Assembly (NCBI RefSeq): GCF_002028545.1
Contig: NZ_MWPQ01000036.1
Span: 1 to 64,000, forward strand
From: Nitrobacter vulgaris
GTDB lineage: Bacteria > Pseudomonadota > Alphaproteobacteria > Rhizobiales > Xanthobacteraceae
Length of the DNA stretch: 64,000 nt
Reading direction: 5' to 3'
Shown here: positions 35,872 through 44,365 of the stretch, piece after piece
Numbering within the stretch: position 1 is the stretch's first letter
Layout of the letters: every line of letters starts with the position of its first letter
Translations under genes and position numbers: made by a program
The notes under the pieces: generated by a model
Databases searched by the model: none
Seen by the model: only the letters and a program-made list of their open reading frames with translations
What the model was told of the DNA's origin: nothing

Positions 35872-36645
35872 TCAGTCAACCTTTGCAGCCGTTGTGGGCG
35901 CAAGGCTCGACGTATTTGCAGCGCGCGCCGCTTCGGCCATTCCTGCGAGAGCTGCGAGCTTCTTCTGCGAGTCGGAATTGGGCTGAACGACGCCGGCAGA
36001 CATGATCAGAGTTGCCGCCTCCTCCGTGGTCATGTCGATCTCGACGACCCTGCTCTTGGGCACGTAGAAAAAGAAACCTGTCGTCGGATTGGGGGCGCAA
36101 GGCAGGAACACGGAAATATGTTCCTCCTGAGCGGGGAGTCTGGCGGCAACGTTCGTGCTTGGTACTTGCGAAATGAGCACAATGGACCACATGCCGGGCG
36201 ACGGAAATTCAACCAAACCAACTCTGCGGAGGCTCGATCCAGATCCGGAAAAAAGCGTTTCAAAGACCTGCTTGAGTCCACGGTAGATCGCCCGCACCAC
36301 AGGCATCCGGCCGAGTACTTTTTCGCCAAGATCGACCAGTGTCCGGCCGATCAGGTTGGCTGTCAGGAAGCCGAGCATCGTCAGCGCGAACACCGCAACG
36401 ATCAAGCCTGATCCCGGCAATACGAAAGGCAGGTACGTTTCAGGCCGATATGCGATTGGGACGAATGGCCGTACCAGGTTGTCGACCCAGTTTACGAACC
36501 ACCAGGTCAGGTAAAGCGTTATGGCCACCGGGCCTGCGACAATCAGTCCGGTCAGAAAGTAATTCCGGAATCGCGCGATGAGCCCGCGAGGCATATCCGG
36601 ATGGTGGTCGCTTGGTACGCCGCTCGAAGGGTTGTCACGCGTCAT
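35872..36645 (-). CDS. DUF502 family membrane protein
   Basis: A 257-residue protein with two N-terminal transmembrane helices (YFLTGLIVAGPVAITLYLTW and GSGLIVAVFALTMLGFLTAN). The soluble part has the DUF502 signature: LGEKVLGRMPVVRAIYRGLK, VGLVEFPSPGMWSIVLISQV and NPTTGFFFYVPKSRVVEIDM. The biochemical role of the family is unknown. The C-terminal 45 residues are Ala-rich and probably disordered. It is convergent with recG and transcribed in the same direction as glmS. Confidence 0.88.
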   Translation of the reverse strand: MTRDNPSSGVPSDHHPDMPRGLIARFRNYFLTGLIVAGPVAITLYLTWWFVNWVDNLVRPFVPIAYRPETYLPFVLPGSGLIVAVFALTMLGFLTANLIGRTLVDLGEKVLGRMPVVRAIYRGLKQVFETLFSGSGSSLRRVGLVEFPSPGMWSIVLISQVPSTNVAARLPAQEEHISVFLPCAPNPTTGFFFYVPKSRVVEIDMTTEEAATLIMSAGVVQPNSDSQKKLAALAGMAEAARAANTSSLAPTTAAKVD

Positions 36646-36749
36646 CGTGGTTCCAGATCAAAGGACGTCCAAAAGGCTGATATCTGCTCATATAAGCATT
36701 CTAGCAAACTTTGCATGCCGCGTGATGGACTGCCCTGTGGTCTTCTATC

Positions 36750-38576
36750 TTATTCGACAGTGACGGATTTTGCCAGATTGCGCGGCTGGTCGACGTCGGT
36801 GCCCATGACGACTGCGGTATGGTAGGCCAGCAATTGCATTGGAATCGCATAGACCAGCGCAACAAAAGTGGCTGCCATATCGGGCAGGATAATCGTCACC
36901 AAGGACTCGATGGTCGCCTCCGCCGCCCCCTTCGCGTCTGTCATGAGGATGATGTTGCCGCCCCGCGCCGCCACCTCTTGCATATTGGACACTGTCTTTT
37001 CGAAAACGCGATCATAGGGGGCGATCACCACCACAGGCATGTTCTCGTCGATCAGTGCGATCGGTCCATGTTTGAGTTCGCCCGCGGCGTAACCTTCCGC
37101 ATGGATGTAGGAGATTTCCTTGAGCTTGAGCGCTCCCTCCAGCGCGAGCGGGTAGCTGGTGCCGCGTCCGAGATACAAGACGTCCCTGGATTTGGCGATT
37201 TCGCGCGCGAGCTTGTCTATCTGCGGTTCGGTGGCGAGCGCTTCCGACATCAATCTCGGAATTTCGATCAGTCCATGCACGAGCCGGGATTCATCCTCTT
37301 CGGATAATTCGCCGCGCGCCTTGCCTGCGGCGATCGCGAGAGTTGCAAGCACCATCAACTGGCAGGTGAAAGCCTTGGTCGATGCGACGCCGATCTCCGG
37401 ACCTGCCAGCGTTTGCAGCATCGTCTCGCTTTCGCGTGCGATCGTCGACGTCGTGACGTTGACGATCGAGAGCGTGTGCAGTCCATGCTGCTTCGCATAT
37501 CGCAGCGCCGCGAGCGTATCGGCGGTTTCACCGGATTGCGAAATGAAGATCGCGAGATCGCCTTCGCCCAGCGGCGCTTCACGATAGCGAAACTCGGACG
37601 CTATATCGATTTCGACGGGAAGCCGGGCTAGCCGTTCCAGCCAATATTTGCCGATGTAGCCGGCATAGTTAGCGGTTCCACATGCGATGATCGAGACCCG
37701 CTTGATCTCGCGAAAATCGAACGGGAGATCCACTGGAAGCGATACACGCTCGGTCGCCATGTCGATATAGCGGGCCAGCGTGTGTCCGACCACCTCAGGC
37801 TGTTCGTGGATTTCCTTGGCCATGAAGTGGCGATAGTTCGCCTTATCGACCAGAGAGGTTGAAGCGCTGTGCTTGACGACCTCGCGCTGAACGATGGTGT
37901 TGCGGTGGTCGTAGACGGTCGCGCCGTTGTGCGTCAAAACAGCCCAGTCACCGTCTTCGAGATAGCAGATCGAATCGGTGAGCGGCCCGAGCGCAATCGA
38001 GTCTGATCCCAGATACATTTCGCCGTCGCCATATCCGATCGCCAGCGGAGGCCCGTTGCGCGCACCGATCAGAATGTCATCGTTGGCTGCGAAGATAAAA
38101 CCGAGAGCGAATGCGCCGCGAAGCTGCGACAACGTGGCTTTGACCGCCTCTACCGGATTGACGCCGGCGGCAAGATAGCCATCGACCAGATGTAGCACTG
38201 CTTCAGTATCGGTTTCAGTTTCAAAAACCGCTCCTTTTTTTTGAAGCTTCTCACGCAGTTCGCGAAAATTTTCAATGATGCCGTTGTGAACGACGGCCAC
38301 GCGCTCGGTTGCGTGCGGATGTGCGTTGTTCTCGGTCGGTCTGCCGTGCGTTGCCCAGCGTGTGTGTCCGATTCCGACCTGCCCGATCAGCGGCTCGGTC
38401 AGCAAGCGCCCGGCCAGGTTTCGCAGCTTGCCCTCGGCGCGACGACGGGCCAAATGCGCTCCTTCTAGTGTCGCAATGCCGGCGGAATCGTAACCGCGGT
38501 ATTCGAGACGCCTGAGCGAATCAACCAATTGATCCGCCACCGGACCTCGCCCCAGAATCCCTACAATGCCGCACAT
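36750..38576 (-). CDS. glmS: Glutamine-fructose-6-phosphate aminotransferase
   Basis: A 608-residue enzyme making glucosamine-6-phosphate for peptidoglycan and lipopolysaccharide. The start at 38576 gives MCGIVGILGRG, exposing Cys as the N-terminal nucleophile after Met removal; the upstream in-frame ATG (38594) would bury it. The glutaminase domain has GHTRWATHGRPTENNAHPH. Two SIS domains follow (IIACGTANYAGYIGKYWLER; SQSGETADTLAALRYAKQHG). The C terminus ends QPRNLAKSVTVE. glmU is not adjacent. Confidence 0.96.
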   Translation of the reverse strand: MCGIVGILGRGPVADQLVDSLRRLEYRGYDSAGIATLEGAHLARRRAEGKLRNLAGRLLTEPLIGQVGIGHTRWATHGRPTENNAHPHATERVAVVHNGIIENFRELREKLQKKGAVFETETDTEAVLHLVDGYLAAGVNPVEAVKATLSQLRGAFALGFIFAANDDILIGARNGPPLAIGYGDGEMYLGSDSIALGPLTDSICYLEDGDWAVLTHNGATVYDHRNTIVQREVVKHSASTSLVDKANYRHFMAKEIHEQPEVVGHTLARYIDMATERVSLPVDLPFDFREIKRVSIIACGTANYAGYIGKYWLERLARLPVEIDIASEFRYREAPLGEGDLAIFISQSGETADTLAALRYAKQHGLHTLSIVNVTTSTIARESETMLQTLAGPEIGVASTKAFTCQLMVLATLAIAAGKARGELSEEDESRLVHGLIEIPRLMSEALATEPQIDKLAREIAKSRDVLYLGRGTSYPLALEGALKLKEISYIHAEGYAAGELKHGPIALIDENMPVVVIAPYDRVFEKTVSNMQEVAARGGNIILMTDAKGAAEATIESLVTIILPDMAATFVALVYAIPMQLLAYHTAVVMGTDVDQPRNLAKSVTVE

Positions 38577-38984
38577 GCGGATCAATATCCCCAAAAATTC
38601 AGAAAATTGCGAAAGACCGGGCCCTCTTAACGAAAACCCGGAACGTACGGAAACAATAATTATTGCCGATTGCGACAGTGTTAAATCGGCCGGAGCACAA
38701 ACCGCCAGCGTACAAATGTCCCCTGCATTTCACGCATTCAGCTGGCCGGCTTCTTTGTGAACGAAGCATGTCTCGTAAGAAACGGGAGCCCCAGCGGCGA
38801 CCTAGCCATTGGTAAGCATTCGATAACCTTGATTGTTTGCGAGCCGACAATCCGCGGCCTCGAGGATGCGCGCCGAGTGCCTCCTGTGGCAGGCTAAAAG
38901 CCGCTTGGCAATTTAGCGCCCGATCGAAACAATTTTAGCAGTTTCTGCAACGGGAGCCCAAGTCCCTTTTGTCACTCTGTGTGC
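38577..38984. other. Intergenic region upstream of glmS
   Basis: About 410 bases with no convincing gene on either strand. The AT-rich part (38650-38700) is a likely promoter area for glmS, but no clear ribozyme-type glmS element or other structured leader is recognised. Confidence 0.4.
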
Positions 38985-39188
38985 ATGAACAGTGAGGCGT
39001 ACATGAGTGAAGTCGAGTTTGATCGATTGCTTAGCGCAGTGAGCGCGGTGATCGCTCCGCGCATCGAAGAAGCCGCGCAGCCGGATATCGACCACGCGCG
39101 TTTCATCAGGCCGCTGCAAGCCGCCAACGACAATGAAGTCGCATGGCCGCTCCTTCCTTTCCCCGAGGGATGGAACGGTGCCTGCTGA
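38985..39188 (+). CDS. Small hypothetical protein
   Basis: A 67-residue frame from the ATG at 38985 (MNSEAYMSEVEFDRLLSAVS); an ATG at 39003 is also possible. It is helical and charged in the first half, with an AANDNEVAWPLLPFPEGWNG tail. No domain is recognised. It lies at the left edge of the second accessory patch, just before the prophage remnant. Confidence 0.45.
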   Translation: MNSEAYMSEVEFDRLLSAVSAVIAPRIEEAAQPDIDHARFIRPLQAANDNEVAWPLLPFPEGWNGAC

Positions 39189-39418
39189 ACTACATTAAGC
39201 TGGACCGACGTATCGGTAAAATATAATATCTATCAATTAGTTGTCTTAAGACTTTGATTGTGTTGTGGCAGGCATGTCAGGAGGTATTTGTGCGGGTCTC
39301 CGACAGTTGATAAGGCCTGTTTTCATTGTTAAAATTTGATTTGAAATCCGTTCACTTGGATTGGAATTGACCCCAAACTGACCCTGGGGACCCACCTCCA
39401 AGTACGCGGTTTAGGCCA

Positions 39419-40048
39419 AAACTCACGCGAGAACTCGTCGATTGTGGCCGCGGGCGCTGAACGTACGGTCTTCAATAGTGCTGTCCCCGGCTTCGGACTC
39501 CGCCTCACCGCTATTGGAACCGCCCTTTGGATCGTGCGGACCAGGAACGGCAGCAAGCGCGTCAAACTAACGTTGGGGGTTATCCGGCCAAAACGCTTTC
39601 GGCGGCCCGGACCTAAGCGCACGGCGTCCTACAGGGTATCCGCGACGGCAAAGATCCCCGCGCACAAAAAGCCATCAGACAGGCCGCGATCGCCACTGGC
39701 GAGACCACTGTCGCGACCCTCTCGGAGCGGTGGCTGAAAGAGTATGTCCGACCGAAACTGAAGCCCCGCACGATTTCCGACTACGAGCGGTTGCTCGAGC
39801 ACCGGATTATTCCCGTCTCGGCGCCCTGCCCGTTACAGCTGTCACGAAGCGACGTCATCGCGTTTCACGCCACCATGGCGAACACGCCACGTCGCGCGAA
39901 TTACACGATCAGCACGACGCGCGCGCTTTTCACCTTTGCAGAGGAAATCGGTCTCCGACCCCAGGCACAAACCTGCCAAAAAAATCAAGATGTTTCGCCA
40001 AGGTGTCCGCGAACGGTTCCTCAGCGAAGAAGAGATCGGTCACAGGGT
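39419..40048 (+). pseudogene. Tyrosine integrase remnant (DUF4102/P4-type) with several frameshifts
   Basis: Pieces of a P4-type integrase occur in order but in different frames. They are KLTRELVD (from 39419), TVFNSAVPGFGLRLTAIGTA then LWIVRTRNGSKRVKLTLG (frame of 39444), RWLKEYVRPKLKPRTISDYE then RLLEHRIIP (frame of 39791), RSDVIAFHATMANTPRRANY, and KPAKKIKMFRQGVRERFLSE (frame of 39936). The catalytic C-terminal half with the Arg-His-Arg-Tyr residues is absent. The sequence passes directly into a tail tape-measure remnant, so the gene is dead. Confidence 0.75.
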
Positions 40049-40744
40049 ACCCGCCACAACGCAAAGATACCCCGACGTCGCCACGGCGCTGGAAAGCATC
40101 GAGGCCACGGCCTATCGTACCAACCAAGCGCTCAGCGGCGTGTCGTCGTCGATTTCAAACGACCTGGCGTCAGGCCTGACCAACATTCGTTGGGCGCGAA
40201 GTCGGTATCCAATGGGTTTTCCGATACGTCTCTATCGGTAATCCGCGCCATTGAGCAGATGATCATCAAGCTATACGTCGTGGGTCCCTTGATGCGTTCG
40301 CTGCAAGCGGGTCTCGGCGGATTCCTGGGTGGATCGTCATCACAACCCCTTGGTCTAGATGGTTTGGCCGCTGTACATCATGGCGGATACGGACCGGGCG
40401 ATGCCATCTCCGCGACACGCTATATCCATCCTGCATATTTCAATAATGCGTCGCGCTTCCACTCCGGAATTGGGCCTGGCGAGCGGCCAGCTATCATCAA
40501 GTACGATGAATCCGTTCTGACGCCTGGGGAGATGCAGCTTGCGCCAGCGGGCGCGTCACCGAACATCACCTTCAATGTCATTGAAGATAGCAGCCGCGCT
40601 GGGCAACGCGAGCAGCGGCGGAATGGCAACGGTGATATCGACATCACCCAGTTCGTGGACGCGATCACTGCGAAGAATGCGGCGAATCCGGGTAGCTCGA
40701 CCAGCCGTGTGCTCAGTCAACGCGGTCAATTGGCGAGGCGCTAA
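40049..40744 (+). pseudogene. Phage tail tape-measure protein, C-terminal remnant
   Basis: The text changes here to tape-measure sequence. ALESIEATAYRTNQALSGVS and SSISNDLASGLTNI lie in one frame (to about 40190). The next frame has SVIRAIEQMIIKLYVVGPLM, RSLQAGLGGFLGG, VHHGGYGPGDA, YIHPAYFNNASRFHSGIGPG, ERPAIIKYDESVLTPGEMQL and PNITFNVIEDSSRAGQ. These match the C-terminal region of lambdoid or GTA-like tail tape-measure proteins. Only this tail survives, with at least one frameshift. The rest of the prophage is missing. Confidence 0.7.
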
Positions 40745-41019
40745 ATGGTAGCCAGGAAGGAAGGGCCTACTTCCTCGGGTCCGCACTCTTGGTTGATCGA
40801 GATTGCGCCTGGGCGATGGGGGCAGCGCTTCAGTGGTTTGGTCGGCGGGCTGATGATGTGCGCTGTCTCGCCAAGGCTACAAATCGCGACAACACTGCCG
40901 CCAAATCTGCTTGTCTCCGAATATCGTCGAAATGTTGCTGCCTGACGGAGCCACCGGGCTCTGAAGTCGATAATTCCGCTTCTCCAGACTCCCATACCAA
41001 AAGGTCAGCTTCTTACTCG

Positions 41020-41055
41020 TCACGACGTAAGTTCAGATCACGACGTAAGTTCAGA
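41020..41055. repeat. 18-bp direct tandem duplication
   Basis: TCACGACGTAAGTTCAGA occurs twice head to tail (41020-41037 and 41038-41055). It lies in the gene-poor 40745-41260 stretch, where I see no convincing coding sequence; the open frames there have no family resemblance. It looks like a replication-slippage product in decaying DNA. Confidence 0.8.
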
Positions 41056-41260
41056 CTGCAAGAAGGATTCGGTCGGTCGCTTGGCGACTTCTCGAAACGG
41101 ATCGCAGACGGATCAGACGGGATGACGCTTGGTCGCCCGGATCGATCTTCGACCTAGCCAATTGCTTAGGTTGATCAACTGGTTTATGCCATGCTGGCGT
41201 CCGTAGGTTGCACACCTGCGCATTACAACTTAAATTTTTTTAAAAATCGTGAGGTAAGAT

Positions 41261-41653
41261 ATGAACACTACCACAATTGATAAGGCCAAGCTTGCCAAAG
41301 GCATTCCAGAATATCATCAGCTGCTCGCCAGTAACGCTGATTGGATTGCTCGATGCGCTGACGATGTTCGGCAACTACGAAACACCCCTCCATTTTCGAA
41401 AGTGTCCGACAAGGACTTCGAGGCGTTCGTGAGCGGTCTGGTTTTTGGGCGTGGCGGGATTGTCGGCGCAACCTACAAGCCGCTAATGAACGAGTTAACG
41501 ATCTCCGAGATTTACGATGTGTTCGCACATTTTGGCATTTCCGTCGACTTGGCGACGAGATCTCTGGAATACAAAGCTACGGGTTCAGGTTGCTCGTTTG
41601 ATTTTTGGAGTATTTGCTTGAATGAAACGAAGGAGCCGTTCCCGACTAAGTGA
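41261..41653 (+). CDS. Hypothetical protein
   Basis: A 130-residue protein with a good start (GAGGTAAG before the ATG at 41261). It is soluble, with mixed helices: IPEYHQLLASNADWIARCAD, FEAFVSGLVFGRGGIVGATY and LTISEIYDVFAHFGISVDLA. No known domain is recognised. It lies downstream of the prophage remnant and upstream of a convergent terminator. The composition is less GC-rich than the core genome, consistent with acquired DNA. Confidence 0.6.
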   Translation: MNTTTIDKAKLAKGIPEYHQLLASNADWIARCADDVRQLRNTPPFSKVSDKDFEAFVSGLVFGRGGIVGATYKPLMNELTISEIYDVFAHFGISVDLATRSLEYKATGSGCSFDFWSICLNETKEPFPTK

Positions 41654-41720
41654 ATTCGCGGAAGCGGGGTCGGCACCCAAGGTGCTCTGGCTTCTTTTTC
41701 GTCAACACATGATGCAAACA

Positions 41721-41747
41721 AAGCCCGCCAAACAGCGGGCTCTGTTT
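41721..41747. terminator. Terminator between the hypothetical gene and the GCG-type secreted gene
   Basis: AAGCCCGC (41720-41727) and GCGGGCT (41734-41740) form a stem with a short CAAACA loop. T-rich sequence follows on the plus strand (CTGTTT), and a T-rich stretch follows on the minus strand. It lies just beyond the stop of the minus-strand gene at 41750. Confidence 0.65.
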
Positions 41748-41749
41748 CG

Positions 41750-42016
41750 TCACCAGCGGCGCCAGCCGTAATACCCTCTTGGGCCATAGTAGCGGCGCGG
41801 ACCATAGTAGCGCGGTGGGGCGTAGTAACCCCGTGCACCGTAGTAACCGCGATTTGGAACACACCGTCCCCATGGGTTCATATGCCAGCCCGGACCACCG
41901 CATCGCCATCCAACTTGGGTGACCGTACCGGTATCATGAAGCGGCGTAATAGGCATCGCTTGCGCGGACGCAATACCGAGGCCGACTGCGAAAGCTGTAG
42001 AAGCAAAGAGTTTCAT
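41750..42016 (-). CDS. Secreted Gly/Tyr/Arg-repeat protein with a GCG_CRPN-like motif
   Basis: An 88-residue protein. A signal peptide (MKLFASTAFAVGLGIASAQA) is followed by MPITPLHDTG, then the segment CGGPGWHMNPWGRCVPN, which matches the CG...G.C.PN prefix found ahead of repeat tails. The rest is GYYGARGYYAPPRYYGPRRY-type repeats. The ATG at 42016 has GGAGG nearby (CCTCCAGG on the plus strand). Function is unknown; the repeats suggest a surface or matrix-binding role. It parallels the protein at 10688-10993. Confidence 0.8.
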   Translation of the reverse strand: MKLFASTAFAVGLGIASAQAMPITPLHDTGTVTQVGWRCGGPGWHMNPWGRCVPNRGYYGARGYYAPPRYYGPRRYYGPRGYYGWRRW

Positions 42017-42072
42017 GTGTTTACCTCCAGGACCGGAAGATAATTCCCGTTTTCACTGAATGCTCAATGAAC

Positions 42073-42146
42073 GCAGGACACTCGATTGGCATCGAGCGAC
42101 GCGCAGATGGCGCTGTCGATCTATCCACTAAACTATCGCTTCGCCT
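42073..42146 (-). other. tRNA-like sequence of uncertain nature
   Basis: Read on the minus strand, AGTTTAGTGGATAGATCGAC resembles the D-arm of ordinary tRNAs, and a CTCGAT/ATCGAG hairpin follows. There is no convincing T-loop sequence or acceptor stem, so a working tRNA is unlikely. Confidence 0.2.
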
Positions 42147-42165
42147 TCCCCGCTCCAGCGAGGTT

Positions 42166-42384
42166 TCATCTAGGAATTCGAGCTTGTGCCGATCGAGACT
42201 GGCGCTTAAGCAAAATGTGCTCTTGCAAGGCTTTCGCCTGAACCGCGAGCGCCGTTCGACCCATCAATAAAGCGATCACGCGTACTGGCTTATCTTCTGC
42301 TGCCAGCTTTTCTAACGTTTCAACGTCATCCGGCGTCCAAGACTTTCCGGCGTTACGAAGAGTTTTCACCACGCGCGTGCTCAT
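42166..42384 (-). CDS. Small helix-turn-helix-like (SANT/Myb-type) protein
   Basis: A 72-residue protein: MSTRVVKTLRNAGKSWTPDD, VETLEKLAAEDKPVRVIALL, MGRTALAVQAKALQEHI. The pattern W-T-x-x-D followed by two helices and G-R-T-x-x-A-V-x-x-K-A resembles the compact Myb/SANT-like three-helix unit in many short alphaproteobacterial proteins. It may bind DNA, but this is inferred from pattern only. It is divergent from cspA. Confidence 0.65.
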   Translation of the reverse strand: MSTRVVKTLRNAGKSWTPDDVETLEKLAAEDKPVRVIALLMGRTALAVQAKALQEHILLKRQSRSAQARIPR

Positions 42385-42536
42385 GCCCTTGCGATCAACG
42401 TCATCATACTGCCGAAGAAAGTCTAAGGCAGTATTCGCTATAGCAAAAGAGAAATAACGTTTTTATTGTTACGCTCGGGACGGTCTTTCTGCCCTCTGAT
42501 GCCGGGTGGCTGGGAGATCCGCGCCCAGAAACGGCG

Positions 42537-42577
42537 CCGGCGGGCCTGTCTTGCATTCGTCACAGCCTAAGGCTGTA
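42537..42577. repeat. Cold-shock leader block, also present at 43904-43943
   Basis: CCGGCGGGCCTGTCTTGCAT continues TCGTCACAGCCTAAGGCTGT; the block at 43904-43943 reads CCGGCGGGCCTGCCTTGCAT then TCGTCCAGCTTAGGTCTGTA. The last part forms a small hairpin (ACAGCCT/AGGCTGT). This copy lies about 30 bases upstream of the cold-shock gene start, so it is in its 5' leader. Confidence 0.65.
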
Positions 42578-42608
42578 ATCGCGTCTCAATGTTTTGGGGA
42601 TGACTAAC

Positions 42609-42812
42609 GTGGCTACAGGTACTGTGAAGTGGTTCAACGATCAAAAAGGTTATGGTTTCATTCAGCCCGACAGTGGCGGCAAGGACGTGTTCGTCCACAT
42701 CTCAGCGGTGGATAAGGCCGGATATAACGGCCTGGCAGAGGGCGCTAAAGTGTCCTACGAGATCGTCGCGAACCGCGGTAAAGAAAGCGCGGAGAACCTG
42801 CGGATAGGTTAG
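42609..42812 (+). CDS. Cold-shock domain protein (CspA family)
   Basis: A 67-residue RNA/DNA chaperone. I favour a GTG start at 42609 because GGGGA (42596-42600) lies eight bases upstream and this gives the family N terminus VATGTVKWFNDQKGYGFIQP; an ATG at 42600 lacks spacing for a ribosome-binding site. RNP1 (KGYGFI) and RNP2 (DVFVHI) motifs are intact. A long AT-rich leader precedes it (about 42400-42600), as usual for cold-inducible genes. Confidence 0.93.
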   Translation: MATGTVKWFNDQKGYGFIQPDSGGKDVFVHISAVDKAGYNGLAEGAKVSYEIVANRGKESAENLRIG

Positions 42813-42949
42813 TGAGCTGAGCCGGATGTACGCTCGCTCGCGATGTGGATGGCCCGGGCAATGCTTCGGGCCATTTGCTTTCTGGTCACGGCGAGGTCCT
42901 CTTGACACTAGCGTGATGAGTTGGTTGCCAGCGCTGGCTGGTCCCTCGG

Positions 42950-43210
42950 CTATCGGGACCGAAAGCCGAGATCTGAAAACCATTGATCAAGGAGATGATA
43001 CGCGGGATCGGGTTTCACCTTACAGAAGGTGTCACTTTGGAATGTTGATCTCGGACATGAGCGAACCTCGAATCCGGTTTCGATAGCTACGCAGAATCTC
43101 CCATCGCGGACGTAACCAGTTGCGCAGGTTCCACTCTCAGTAAGATAGATATTATCAGCCAGAGCTGGCGTCACAGACATCAAAACGGCAATGGCAAAAA
43201 CCGTCTTCAT
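42950..43210 (-). CDS. Small secreted cysteine-containing protein
   Basis: An 86-residue frame from the ATG at 43210 with a signal peptide (MKTVFAIAVLMSVTPALADN). The mature part has four cysteines (ESGTCATGYVRDGRFCVAIE; VRSCPRSTFQSDTFCKVKPD). No family is recognised. The upstream extension of the frame lacks coding character. The ribosome-binding site is weak. Confidence 0.5.
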   Translation of the reverse strand: MKTVFAIAVLMSVTPALADNIYLTESGTCATGYVRDGRFCVAIETGFEVRSCPRSTFQSDTFCKVKPDPAYHLLDQWFSDLGFRSR

Positions 43211-43382
43211 GCCACGACCGGTCAAGCTCCAAAAGTGCCGTCCGGTGCTGGGCATGGCCATTCCTCTTATCGCTCGTGCGTCACGAGGGACGCCGCTCCG
43301 AATTATCGCCAACGTGCCGCAAGAACAGTTCGATGCTGCCGTCGATAGCTTAGGATGTTCGAACTTGTCGGGCTTCTTCATT

Positions 43383-43643
43383 TCATTTGCCTTCCTGAGA
43401 CTGGTCCCCGAGGCGGCCCGAGGTTCGCGTCACAGTCACCTGGCGCACCCGCGACCTATCATCACTGCGGCTCGCACTCAACGGTGCCGCTAGGGATGTC
43501 GAAGAGGCGTATCCTTTGGTCGCCGTGCAGAAATCGAAGGACATGCCGTCACGCTCGGCATGCCACCCATACCGACCGCATTCCGTTTGCTTGATCCGAT
43601 AAGTGGATCCAAGCCAAGTCAGAGTATTTTTGACGTCGTCCAC
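43383..43643 (-). CDS. Possible small protein of unknown function
   Basis: An 86-residue frame from a GTG at 43643. The first half (YRIKQTECGRYGWHAERDGM then SFDFCTATKGYA) looks protein-like. The second half is Ser/Arg-rich and may be out of phase. No ribosome-binding site or family support, so this may be a remnant. Confidence 0.25.
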   Translation of the reverse strand: MDDVKNTLTWLGSTYRIKQTECGRYGWHAERDGMSFDFCTATKGYASSTSLAAPLSASRSDDRSRVRQVTVTRTSGRLGDQSQEGK

Positions 43644-43903
43644 TTTCAGAACGGAGCTTTTTCCCTGAAATTTACATGCGTAGATGTAGGCTTCGCCCGC
43701 TTGCGGGACGGGTTCGGCACTCTTGGGAGACGGTTCATCTGGCGCCGCGGAGGCTTCAGTTTTCGAGTGGAAGCAGGAATGCTCGTAAGTAAATTGAAGC
43801 CCAGAGACAAAATCGCTACCTCTACGACTTTCGTCACCGTCTTCTCCCTCTACAAGGCGGTGGATGGCTTCAGAGGGGCGCGACGGATGCTTCCCGACAC
43901 CAA

Positions 43904-43943
43904 CCGGCGGGCCTGCCTTGCATTCGTCCAGCTTAGGTCTGTA
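43904..43943. repeat. Second copy of the cold-shock leader block
   Basis: About 85 percent identical by eye to 42537-42577, on the same strand. No cold-shock gene follows this copy, so only the leader segment appears to have been duplicated. Confidence 0.6.
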
Positions 43944-43958
43944 GGCGGCACCTTGCCT

Positions 43959-44117
43959 TCACTTCCTCGCTTCGTAGGGCAGAAAGTACACACCCTCGCG
44001 AGTGTCCAGGCGTTCCTGTTCCCAAGCCTTACGCTCCTCGTCGGTAGCCGGGATGAATGCAAAGCAACTCTCAGCGCCCACTGTTTCGCCCACTCCGGCG
44101 ACGCCTTCTTCCCCCAA
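43959..44117 (-). CDS. Possible short protein or gene remnant
   Basis: A 52-residue frame with a TTG start at 44117 and GGAG five bases upstream. It reads VGETVGAESCFAFIPATDEE then RKAWEQERLDTREGVYFLPY, which has coding character. It is too short to assign and may be the end of a lost gene near the tRNA-Cys site. Confidence 0.25.
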   Translation of the reverse strand: MGEEGVAGVGETVGAESCFAFIPATDEERKAWEQERLDTREGVYFLPYEARK

Positions 44118-44190
44118 AGGATCTCCAGATGAATTTTATCGGCCAGAATAAACTCGCGAGGAATTCGGATTAATTATTTGATTGTATTGA

Positions 44191-44264
44191 TGGAGGCCAC
44201 GACCGGAATTGAACCGGTGTACACGGTTTTGCAGACCGTTGCGTAACCACTCCGCCACGTGGCC
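44191..44264 (-). tRNA. tRNA-Cys, anticodon GCA
   Basis: On the minus strand the acceptor GGCCACG (5' end at 44264) pairs with CGTGGCC (44195-44201). The D-loop is AGTGGTTA, the anticodon loop CTGCAAA carries GCA, and the T-arm is CCGGTTCAATTCCGG. CCA is encoded (44191-44193). Its 3' end faces the prophage remnant patch. Confidence 0.97.
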
Positions 44265-44365
44265 CCTCGAATCCGGATCAATATAGAGCATCCTCTGCTT
44301 AGGCAACCTGCTCTCTGCAGTCCGCGAGCTTCTATGGTTTGATAGTTCCGGCGCCAGACGACGGG

